Shown: piece after piece, positions 1 to 5,874 of the stretch
Numbering within the stretch: the first letter of the stretch is position 1
How the letters are laid out: the number at the start of each line of letters is the position of its first letter
NCBI GenBank assembly: GCA_947038135.1
Contig: CAMQVM010000109.1
Location: forward strand, 1-5,922
Direction of reading: 5' to 3'
DNA: 5,922 bases
Origin: an uncultured Rikenellaceae bacterium
GTDB lineage: Bacteria > Bacteroidota > Bacteroidia > Bacteroidales > Rikenellaceae
Made by a program: the position numbers and the translations under genes
The notes under the pieces: model-generated
Seen by the model: only the letters and a program-made list of their open reading frames with translations
What the model was told of the DNA's origin: nothing
Databases searched by the model: none

Positions 1-10
1 TAAATCAATA

Positions 11-193
11 CTACTTGATCTCTCTGTGAAGTGTTACTCTTCTTAGAACAGAATTATACTTCTTTCTTTCCATTCTGTCTGGAGTATTCTTTTTGTTTTT
101 CGTTGTGATATAACGAGAAGTTCCCGGCATACCACTTTCTTTGTGCTCAGTACATTCAAGTATAACCTGAACTCTGTTACCTTTCTTTGCCAT
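11..193 (-). CDS. rpmG: 50S ribosomal protein L33
   Basis: This 60-residue basic protein is ribosomal protein L33, a component of the large ribosomal subunit located near the E site. It begins MAKKGNRVQVILECTEHK and continues with the family's GTSRYITTKNKKNTPDRMERKKYN region, ending in a basic tail (LRRVTLHREIK). It has only one cysteine (residue 14), so it is the zinc-free (C-minus) form without the paired CxxC motifs. Length fits the slightly extended L33 of Bacteroidota (E. coli L33 is 55 residues). It starts with ATG 12 nt after the rpmB stop and ends in TAG, so it is almost certainly co-transcribed with rpmB. In Bacteroidota this pair is usually followed by a small DUF4295 protein and ftsY; those would lie just beyond the left edge. 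Only 10 bases remain after the stop, and I see nothing in them. Confidence 0.96.
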   Translation of the reverse strand: MAKKGNRVQVILECTEHKESGMPGTSRYITTKNKKNTPDRMERKKYNSVLRRVTLHREIK

Positions 194-205
194 GTTGACT
201 AAAAA

Positions 206-439
206 TTAATAGATTTTACCTAATGCTTTTGCTGATTTGATGGCAGCATAAAGACCATTTTTGTTGATTGTGCGAATTGCAGCTGCAGATACTTTTAAAG
301 TAACCCATCTACCTTCTTCCTCTAAGAAGAACTTTTTAGTTTTCAAATTTGGGTTGAAAACTCTTTTGGTTTTTGCGTTTGAGTGAGAAACTTTATTTCC
401 TACCATCGCTTTTTTACCAGTGATTTGACAAATTTTCAT
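206..439 (-). CDS. rpmB: 50S ribosomal protein L28
   Basis: This 77-residue protein is ribosomal protein L28 of the large subunit. The N-terminus MKICQITGKKAMVGNKVSHS is the family signature. It is followed by the basic NAKTKRVFNPNLKTKKFF strand region and a C-terminal helix (residues about 50-74, VSAAAIRTINKNGLYAAIK). It has a single Cys (residue 4), so there is no zinc-binding cysteine set. It is shorter than many Bacteroides L28 proteins of about 86 residues, with the difference at the C-terminus, but it looks complete with a normal stop (TAA). The ATG at 437-439 is the only plausible start, because the conserved KICQITGKK begins immediately after it. There is no Shine-Dalgarno motif upstream, as is usual in Bacteroidota. 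It is the first gene of the rpmB-rpmG unit, behind a promoter-like site at 529-559. Confidence 0.96.
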   Translation of the reverse strand: MKICQITGKKAMVGNKVSHSNAKTKRVFNPNLKTKKFFLEEEGRWVTLKVSAAAIRTINKNGLYAAIKSAKALGKIY

Positions 440-528
440 TATAAAACTTTTAAATTGTGTTAATGTTAATTTACTGTAATTTACCTCATTAAGCCATATT
501 GCCTAGTGTAGAACTACATAATCAGATA

Positions 529-559
529 CAAAGATAGTCTATTATTCCAACTTTCCAAA
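529..559 (-). promoter_or_regulatory. Putative Bacteroidota sigma-ABfr promoter for rpmB-rpmG
   Basis: Read on the minus strand, the gap between cinA and rpmB contains TTTG (complement of 556-559), then 19 nt, then TATCTTTG (complement of 529-536). This matches the known Bacteroidota primary promoter pattern, TTTG at -33 and TAnnTTTG at -7 separated by about 19-21 nt. The inferred start of transcription is near 522-524, giving an 83-85 nt leader before the rpmB ATG. The 10-mer TATCTTTGTA recurs in the gap before pyrD. No transcript data are available, so activity is inferred. Confidence 0.7.
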
Positions 560-564
560 ATATA

Positions 565-1806
565 TTACCTTTTTTTTCTGATTAGCTCATCTCTAAGCAT
601 CGAAATTGCTGCCGACGAAAACCTTTCAATATTGATATCACGCAGTTCGCAAAAGAAAAACTGCTTCGATATTGTACCCTCTTTACTACTTACTGCAACC
701 CATACCTCACCTGTCTTTTTAACAGTGTTTGGCATTGGGCTAGCCATACCCGTAGTTGACACTCCATAGTCGCTATTTAATGCCTTACGCACCCCCTCAG
801 CCATAAGCCGAGCAACGGGCTCTGAAACAGCACCATGAACTTCTAAAATACTCTCGTCTACACCTAATATTGAAACCTTAACCTCATTGCTATAAGCCAC
901 AACTCCACCTTTTAAGTAGAGTGATGCTCCTTCCATAGCCGTAAAAAGTGATGCTATTTTTCCTCCAGTACACGACTCTGCAACAGCTAAAGTTTCACAT
1001 CTCTCGGTCAATATATCAGCCACCACACTCTCAAGTGTAGCCTCGTCATATCCTAACAAATAGCTACCTAAAATAGCTTCTAGCTCTATAAATAGCTTAT
1101 TAGTTACAGCCTCAACATCATCAACTAACGATATAGCTGAAAGGCGGAGTCTTACTCGCCCTGTTGATGGCAGGTAGGCCAAATGTATATTACTCGGCAG
1201 GTTATCTTCCCAAGAAGCTATCTTTATTGCTAGCTCCGACTCTGGAAGACCATAGGTTATAGCAGTTTTATGATAAACTATTGGTAGAGATAATTTTGAT
1301 TTAATAATATCCATAACAGAGTCTTTAACCATCTGTTTCATCTCGAAAGGCACACCTGGAAGAGAGAAAAGAAGCTTACCGTTTTTCTCGAACATCAAAG
1401 CAGGTGCTGTACCATGGTTATTTTTTATCACCTCGGCATCAGCAGGCAGGTAGGCCTGTGATTGATTCAACTCATTAAACTCTATACCAATACCTTCAAG
1501 GCGTTCTTTTATAAATTTATATGTTGGCTCGTGAAGCTGCATATCGCAATTGAATATATCGCACAAAACACTTTTAGTGATATCGTCTTTGGTTGGACCG
1601 AGCCCACCAGTTGTTATTGTAACATCAAAAGTATTTATTGATGCTGCAAGAGCTTCACCAATTGCCTCTTTTGTATCTGAAATTGATATTATTGAGGCTA
1701 CCTTAACTCCATTTTGCTCTAGTAGCGACGCTATAAAAGGTGAGTTAGTATCAATAATTTGACCTATTAAAATTTCATCGCCTATGGTAATAATTTGAGC
1801 TTTCAT
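565..1806 (-). CDS. cinA: CinA-family protein (MoCF-like domain plus C-terminal PncC-type NMN amidase domain)
   Basis: This is a 413-residue, full-length CinA-family protein. The N-terminal half (about residues 1-170) is the molybdopterin-binding-like (COG1058) domain. It shows AQIITIGDEILIGQIIDTNS at 3-22 and the TTGGLGPTKDD signature at 65-75; in studied homologues this domain hydrolyses ADP-ribose. The C-terminal part (about 255-410) is the NMN deamidase (PncC, COG1546) domain, which recycles nicotinamide mononucleotide to NaMN. It has AESCTGG at 275-281 with the expected catalytic Ser278, then VAYSNEVK at 303-310 and HGAVSEP at 324-330. The later glycine-rich loop is unusual: where E. coli PncC reads GIAGPDGG, this protein reads GMASPMPN (353-360), so deamidase activity is less certain. 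The ATG lies 9 nt after the pyrD stop, indicating an operon with pyrD. Older links to competence do not establish a DNA-uptake role here. The protein is cytoplasmic, with no signal peptide. Confidence 0.94.
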   Translation of the reverse strand: MKAQIITIGDEILIGQIIDTNSPFIASLLEQNGVKVASIISISDTKEAIGEALAASINTFDVTITTGGLGPTKDDITKSVLCDIFNCDMQLHEPTYKFIKERLEGIGIEFNELNQSQAYLPADAEVIKNNHGTAPALMFEKNGKLLFSLPGVPFEMKQMVKDSVMDIIKSKLSLPIVYHKTAITYGLPESELAIKIASWEDNLPSNIHLAYLPSTGRVRLRLSAISLVDDVEAVTNKLFIELEAILGSYLLGYDEATLESVVADILTERCETLAVAESCTGGKIASLFTAMEGASLYLKGGVVAYSNEVKVSILGVDESILEVHGAVSEPVARLMAEGVRKALNSDYGVSTTGMASPMPNTVKKTGEVWVAVSSKEGTISKQFFFCELRDINIERFSSAAISMLRDELIRKKR

Positions 1807-1815
1807 AATCGTGTG

Positions 1816-3060
1816 CTATTTCGTAGTGGTGTTTAAACTCGTCTTAGCGACCTTTGTGACCACCTGTTCAGATGATTTATCAGAAGCTTTTGCAGATGAT
1901 TTAATAGAAATCTTAGTAGAAGCCACCTTAGCAGAAGACTTTGTAGAAGACTTTGTAGAAGCCTTAGTAGCACCCTCAACAGACTCGCCTTCTAACTCAC
2001 CAGCAGCATCTTTTATCTTCTTCTCTTCATTAGCGATTATAGCCTTACATATATTTTTCATAAAGCTAGGACCATTATATATAAATCCACTATACACTTG
2101 AATAAGTGAAGCTCCTGCTTCAAGCATATTAACAGCATCTCGAGGTGTCATAATACCTCCAACAGCAATAATAGGGTAATTTCCCTCGCATTTGCTACTG
2201 ATATACTTCACCATTTCAAGACTTCTTTTAGTAAGTGGTTTTCCACTCAGTCCGCCATTACCTATATCCTCTACTAAAGTTGAGTTCGTTAACAACCCCT
2301 CGCGCGAGGTAGTGGTATTTGTTGCCACTATTCCATCAAGGTTCCGTTTTTTCATAGCGATAATTGTCGCATCTACCTGCTCATACTTTAAATCGGGCGA
2401 TATCTTTATTAACACAGGGCGATATTGCGCTTGTCCACGTCTGAAATCTACTATACCCTCAATTATCGAGTCCATAAAATCACCCCCTTGCAACTGTTGA
2501 AGGTTTGCAACATTAGGGCAGCTAACATTTATCACAAAGTAATCTACATAGTCATATAGATATCTAAATAGCTTTAGGTAGTCTGTTTTTGCATTTTCGT
2601 TAGTGGTAAGGGTGTTTTTTCCAAGGTTAGCACCCACTACATCAGATGTATGATTATGCTTTCGTAGCTGCTTAACTGCATTATCTACACCTTTGTTGTT
2701 GAATCCCATACGATTCACTAAAGCCTTATCTTTAGGAAGACGAAAAAGCCTAGGGCTTGGATTTCCTAACTGTCCTTTAGGTGTAATTGTTCCCACCTCT
2801 ACAAAGCCAAATCCTAGTGAGCCAAGCTCTCTATAAATCTCACAATTTTTATCGAAACCAGCAGCTAAACCCACAGGATTATTAAATTTAACACCAAACA
2901 CCTCACGCTCTAACAAAGGGTGCTTTACTGTGTAAATTCTCTTGATCAGTGCTGTTAGTCCTGGAATATACTTCATCATCTTAAATAACGCCACCAATAT
3001 ATGGTGAATTCGCTCAGGAGAAAGTAAAAAAAAGATAGGTTTGATAACTCTGTTATACAT
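1816..3060 (-). CDS. pyrD: Dihydroorotate dehydrogenase, class 2 (quinone-dependent), with a repetitive C-terminal tail
   Basis: This 414-residue enzyme oxidises dihydroorotate to orotate, the fourth step of UMP synthesis, passing electrons through FMN to membrane quinone. The N-terminal helices (residues 1-40, with LSPERIHHILVALFKMM) are the class 2 membrane-binding segment. FMN-barrel motifs follow in order: GLAAGFDKN at 64-72, EVGTITPKGQLGNPSPRLFR at 88-107, NRMGFNNKG at 116-124, GANLGKN at 143-149, Lys219 in LIKISPD, ATNTT at 246-250, GGLSGKPL at 269-276, AVGGI at 299-303 and VYSGFIYNGPS at 322-332. The catalytic-base motif is NVSCPN (178-183), with Cys181 where E. coli class 2 PyrD has Ser175. 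The conserved enzyme ends near residue 343, close to the full 336-residue length of E. coli PyrD. The remaining 70 or so residues form a Lys/Ser/Thr/Ala tail absent from typical PyrD. It starts with ATG behind a promoter-like site and is followed closely by cinA. Confidence 0.96.
   Translation of the reverse strand: MYNRVIKPIFFLLSPERIHHILVALFKMMKYIPGLTALIKRIYTVKHPLLEREVFGVKFNNPVGLAAGFDKNCEIYRELGSLGFGFVEVGTITPKGQLGNPSPRLFRLPKDKALVNRMGFNNKGVDNAVKQLRKHNHTSDVVGANLGKNTLTTNENAKTDYLKLFRYLYDYVDYFVINVSCPNVANLQQLQGGDFMDSIIEGIVDFRRGQAQYRPVLIKISPDLKYEQVDATIIAMKKRNLDGIVATNTTTSREGLLTNSTLVEDIGNGGLSGKPLTKRSLEMVKYISSKCEGNYPIIAVGGIMTPRDAVNMLEAGASLIQVYSGFIYNGPSFMKNICKAIIANEEKKIKDAAGELEGESVEGATKASTKSSTKSSAKVASTKISIKSSAKASDKSSEQVVTKVAKTSLNTTTK
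1852..1971 (-). repeat. Degenerate 12-bp tandem repeat encoding a four-residue Lys/Ser repeat in PyrD
   Basis: Codons for PyrD residues 364-403 form a repeat with a 12-nt period. On the + strand the copies AGAAGACTTTGT at 1933-1944 and 1945-1956 are identical and adjacent, with a third partial copy starting at 1957; flanking units are diverged. In protein the units read STKS, STKS, SAKV, then after one extra Ala STKI, SIKS, SAKA, SDKS. Lysines fall at 366, 370, 374 and 378, then at 383, 387, 391, 395 and 403, with Gln at 399. All units stay in frame, consistent with growth by replication slippage under coding constraint. Confidence 0.8.
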
Positions 3061-3104
3061 ACTTGATATTATTTAGTACTATTAATTTGTGTTCTAATTG
3101 TGGC

Positions 3105-3140
3105 TACAAAGATAATCAAAAATATTCTTTTCTATATAAA
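3105..3140 (-). promoter_or_regulatory. Putative Bacteroidota promoter for pyrD-cinA (good -7, weak -33)
   Basis: The 55-nt gap upstream of pyrD contains, on the minus strand, TATCTTTG (complement of 3107-3114), a match to the Bacteroidota -7 box TAnnTTTG. The 10-mer TATCTTTGTA is identical to that before rpmB. The upstream element is weak: the best candidate is TTTA (complement of 3137-3140), 22 nt away and inside the 3' end of pdxB, not a clean TTTG at 19-21 nt. The inferred start of transcription is near 3100-3102, giving a leader of about 40 nt before the ATG. Confidence 0.45.
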
Positions 3141-4171
3141 TAATTACCTCTAATCTCTTCAAACTCCATCTTATGGCTCTTTAGATAGCTTGTTTGCGCT
3201 TTTATATCGAAAAATTGTGGCATAAGATCGGTTATTTCTCTCCATTTTGAATTTTTATCTGCTACACTACCCGATTCAGAAACTTCTAAATCTATAAGAT
3301 CTAACTGCATACTACCTATTTTCCACTGCTTCAACTCATCGATATTAAACTTCGATGCGATATGCTGCACTGCAATCTCTGTACCCCGCTCTTTACCTTT
3401 ACGAGTGTAGCCTGCTATATGTGCAGTAGCTATATCTACCATGCCTAACAACTCGGTGTTGATATTCGGCTCTTCTTCCCAAACATCAATTGCTGAGCAG
3501 CATACTTTTTTTGACTTAATGGCATCAATTAAAGCTAAAGTATCTACAACCTCACCACGTGAACTATTTATAATCATCACACCCTCTTTGGCTCTACTAA
3601 ATAGAGAGCCAGATGCTAAATGATAAGTTTTATAACACCCATCTTTTATTAATGGAGTGTGAAAAGTTATAATATCGCTCTTAGATACAAGCTCATCGAT
3701 ATCTATATGCTCATTGAAATTGCCATTATCTCTACGTGGTGCATCGCTGCAAAGCACCTTAAAACCTAACTTACGAAGTGTTTTACTAAGCAGCCCCCCA
3801 ACATTTCCACACCCTATAATCCCTACCGTTGTGGTATCTGGTGAGCGTTTCGAGGCATATATAGCTGCTATGACATATTGCACAACACCACTAGCATTAC
3901 ACCCAGCAGAGGTATACACATCTATCCCAGCCTCTTTGCAATACTCTATATCTATATGATCATAACCAATAGTGGCAGTAGCTATACACTCTACACTGCT
4001 ACCCTCTAATAGCGATTTATTACACACTGTACGAGTGCGAACAATAAGCGCCGATGCCCCCAACGCTTCACTAGGTGAAATAGCATTGCCATCTAAATAC
4101 ACTACCTCAAAATAGGGCTCTAACACCCCTTTTATATATGGAATTTTACTATCTATTACTATTTTACGCAT
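3116..4171 (-). CDS. pdxB: Erythronate-4-phosphate dehydrogenase
   Basis: This 351-residue cytoplasmic enzyme belongs to the NAD-dependent D-2-hydroxyacid dehydrogenase family. It oxidises 4-phosphoerythronate in the DXP-dependent route to pyridoxal 5'-phosphate. Assignment to PdxB, not to SerA or another relative, rests on close similarity along the whole chain: IATATIGYDHID at 63-74, AGCNASGVVQYV at 89-100, the TFHTPL..DG.YKT.HL stretch at 169-185 and HIAGYTRKGKERGT at 251-264. The Rossmann motif GCGNVG is at 120-125. The catalytic triad expected for the family is present as Arg205 (in NSSRGEVVD), Glu234 (in WEEEP) and His251, with the same spacing as in E. coli PdxB (208, 237, 254). Residues about 285-351 form the PdxB-specific C-terminal dimerisation domain, more diverged than the rest. 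The ATG at 4169-4171 lies 20 nt after the antiporter stop, so the two are probably co-transcribed, although the functional link is not obvious. Confidence 0.94.
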   Translation of the reverse strand: MRKIVIDSKIPYIKGVLEPYFEVVYLDGNAISPSEALGASALIVRTRTVCNKSLLEGSSVECIATATIGYDHIDIEYCKEAGIDVYTSAGCNASGVVQYVIAAIYASKRSPDTTTVGIIGCGNVGGLLSKTLRKLGFKVLCSDAPRRDNGNFNEHIDIDELVSKSDIITFHTPLIKDGCYKTYHLASGSLFSRAKEGVMIINSSRGEVVDTLALIDAIKSKKVCCSAIDVWEEEPNINTELLGMVDIATAHIAGYTRKGKERGTEIAVQHIASKFNIDELKQWKIGSMQLDLIDLEVSESGSVADKNSKWREITDLMPQFFDIKAQTSYLKSHKMEFEEIRGNYLYRKEYF

Positions 4172-4191
4172 ATCGAACTGTCAGTAAATTA

Positions 4192-5874
4192 TTAAACCAA
4201 TTTTTTAATCATCTCTTTCTCTCCCACAAGCCACACCGTATCACCCACCTCAAGCAGAGTCTTAGCATTTGGACGTTTAAACCCATCTACCCTACAATCT
4301 ACCCCAATCAGCAACACCTTAAAATCATCTCTTATCTGCGAGGTGTGCGCCCTGCAACCACAAAGCTTAGAAGATGCCGAAAGAGTAAATTGATAGAGGT
4401 CTAAGTCATAGGCATAAGGGCATGATGTTGGCTGAGGTTTAACCCCGTCAATTATCTGCTTAAAGGCTTGTATCTGTGTATCATCGCCCACAACTAACAC
4501 TTTATCGCCTGCATTAAACACCTCTTTATTATCGGGCAGGTCTTTACGACACCCTGCCTGTGATATACTCACAACTTGTGCGCCAGTGCTATATTTACGG
4601 TGTATATCTTTTATAGAAAGACCCACAATTAAGCTACCAATATCTACATTGAAATACTCCATGTGTATATCGTCTGCTATTTTTTGAGGGATAGAGATAC
4701 CACTTTTGCGAGATGTTTTATCGAGATTACGAAGAAAATGCCCCTCAATAATATCATAGTGATTTTTAAGCCTTGTAGATATAATATATATACCACACAC
4801 CAAGGCGATAGTAGGAATTAAAAATAACAGATGCAGAGTGTAAAACTTAGCTAGCACCACACCCACAAAAGTTGCAGCTATAATGTATCGAATAAACACC
4901 AGCATAAGCAGTGGAGCACGAGCATATCTCCTATCTGCCCATAACCGCTTAAACGAGCTTTTTGCGCTTCGCTTAGTGAGCATCCAGTAGGCAAAAGGGG
5001 CTAAAAGCACCAGCGTTATAGTAACAACAGCAAGCTTCACCCACCAGCTACTTCCAAAATACTCAATCGACATAGGAGCTATTACATTAAACGAAAACAA
5101 CACCACTACACTCATCCATCCACTATATATTGCTATTGATAATAGGTAGGCACGAAGTAGACCCTTCCACTCACTTTCGTTGTCGAGCGTAGAACGCCCA
5201 GTGCCATAATATTTCACCACTAAGTGCCATGATGTTGGTATTAGCTTATAAAGCGCATTGTATACCCTTTCAGAATTTTTGACATATATAGGTGTGGTGA
5301 AGGTGGTGATAATTGATACCATAACAATAATTGGATAGAGTGTTTCATCGATCACTCCAAGGGTTAAACCCAATGCTGCTATAATAAACGAAAACTCTCC
5401 TATTTGCGATAGTGTCATGCCACTCATCACTGCTACCCTAGAGGTTCTTCCGCTAAATAAAACACCCACAATTGCCGATATAGGTTTTATGATAAGAACA
5501 AGCATTGTAAGCAACAAAATCTGTAAAGGGTGCTCTACGATAACAGATGGCTCAACTAGCATTCCCACCGATATAAAAAACACCGCTGCAAACAGATCAC
5601 GTATAGGATGTATTAGGGTGTGTATCTTCTCAGATTCATCGGTCTCAGCAATTATAGCACCCATAACAAACGCCCCAAGAGCGGGTGAAAAGCCAAACTC
5701 CACAGAGCCCATTACTGCTATCAAGCAGAGTCCTATTGTTGTTATTAACAATGTTTCGTTATTGAAATATTTAGATATCTTTCGAAAGATGGTAGGTATA
5801 ATAAAGATACCTGCAGTGAAAGTTATAAGAAGAAACACCAGAAGCCTAAGCAGCTCAATAAAAAGAGTCCAAGA
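4192..5874 (-). CDS. CPA2-family cation:proton antiporter with two C-terminal RCK_C domains (5' end missing)
   Basis: This is the C-terminal 560 residues of an inner-membrane monovalent cation:proton antiporter (KefB/KefC-like, CPA2 family). Numbering is from the first codon of real sequence, 5872-5874. Exchanger-domain signatures are FGFSPALGAFVMGAIIAETD (60-79), LFAAVFFISVGML (94-106) and GMTLSQIGEFSFI (152-164). Four further hydrophobic helices follow at about 239-262, 276-299, 319-342 and 348-366. The soluble end has two RCK_C/TrkA-C-like domains, about 407-475 and 495-560, each with a GD-V-LVG-type strand (AGDKVLVVGDD and VGDTVWLVGEK). There is no RCK_N nucleotide-binding Rossmann domain. 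Comparison with KefC suggests roughly 180-220 N-terminal residues are missing, including the helices that carry the ion-binding aspartate. GTG at 5836-5838 is an in-frame valine and not a credible start, since the frame stays open upstream. Ion specificity (K+ or Na+) cannot be decided. Confidence 0.88.
   Translation of the reverse strand, partial: SWTLFIELLRLLVFLLITFTAGIFIIPTIFRKISKYFNNETLLITTIGLCLIAVMGSVEFGFSPALGAFVMGAIIAETDESEKIHTLIHPIRDLFAAVFFISVGMLVEPSVIVEHPLQILLLTMLVLIIKPISAIVGVLFSGRTSRVAVMSGMTLSQIGEFSFIIAALGLTLGVIDETLYPIIVMVSIITTFTTPIYVKNSERVYNALYKLIPTSWHLVVKYYGTGRSTLDNESEWKGLLRAYLLSIAIYSGWMSVVVLFSFNVIAPMSIEYFGSSWWVKLAVVTITLVLLAPFAYWMLTKRSAKSSFKRLWADRRYARAPLLMLVFIRYIIAATFVGVVLAKFYTLHLLFLIPTIALVCGIYIISTRLKNHYDIIEGHFLRNLDKTSRKSGISIPQKIADDIHMEYFNVDIGSLIVGLSIKDIHRKYSTGAQVVSISQAGCRKDLPDNKEVFNAGDKVLVVGDDTQIQAFKQIIDGVKPQPTSCPYAYDLDLYQFTLSASSKLCGCRAHTSQIRDDFKVLLIGVDCRVDGFKRPNAKTLLEVGDTVWLVGEKEMIKKLV

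Noticed and set aside
440..564. Terminator or small RNA in the cinA-rpmB gap
   Set aside because: No GC-rich stem followed by a T-run is visible on either strand; only a promoter-like site and weak AT-rich palindromes are present.
1169..1456. GGCAGGTAGGCC occurring twice (1169-1180 and 1445-1456)
   Set aside because: Both copies encode AYLP in CinA (residues 210-213 and 118-121) in different structural contexts. Two copies of a 12-mer with the same codons look like coincidence, not a repeat element.
1819..2028. PyrD tail as a frameshift product or a separate gene
   Set aside because: The tail follows in the same frame without a stop, has an in-frame 12-bp repeat and ends only 9 nt before cinA. 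A frameshift would not be expected to give a Lys periodicity of four residues.
1811..2101. A 96-codon plus-strand reading frame rich in Glu/Asp/Ala
   Set aside because: It is the antisense shadow of the PyrD repeat tail; the 12-bp repeat keeps several frames open, and PyrD continues in frame on the minus strand.
5836..5838. GTG as the start codon of the antiporter
   Set aside because: The frame is open upstream to the end of genuine sequence with hydrophobic codons, and the family needs a large N-terminal membrane region before this point.
1..5874. A new defence, mobile or biosynthetic gene system
   Set aside because: Every gene belongs to a known housekeeping family and the gaps are short. 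No transposase, toxin-antitoxin, phage, CRISPR or unknown gene is present.
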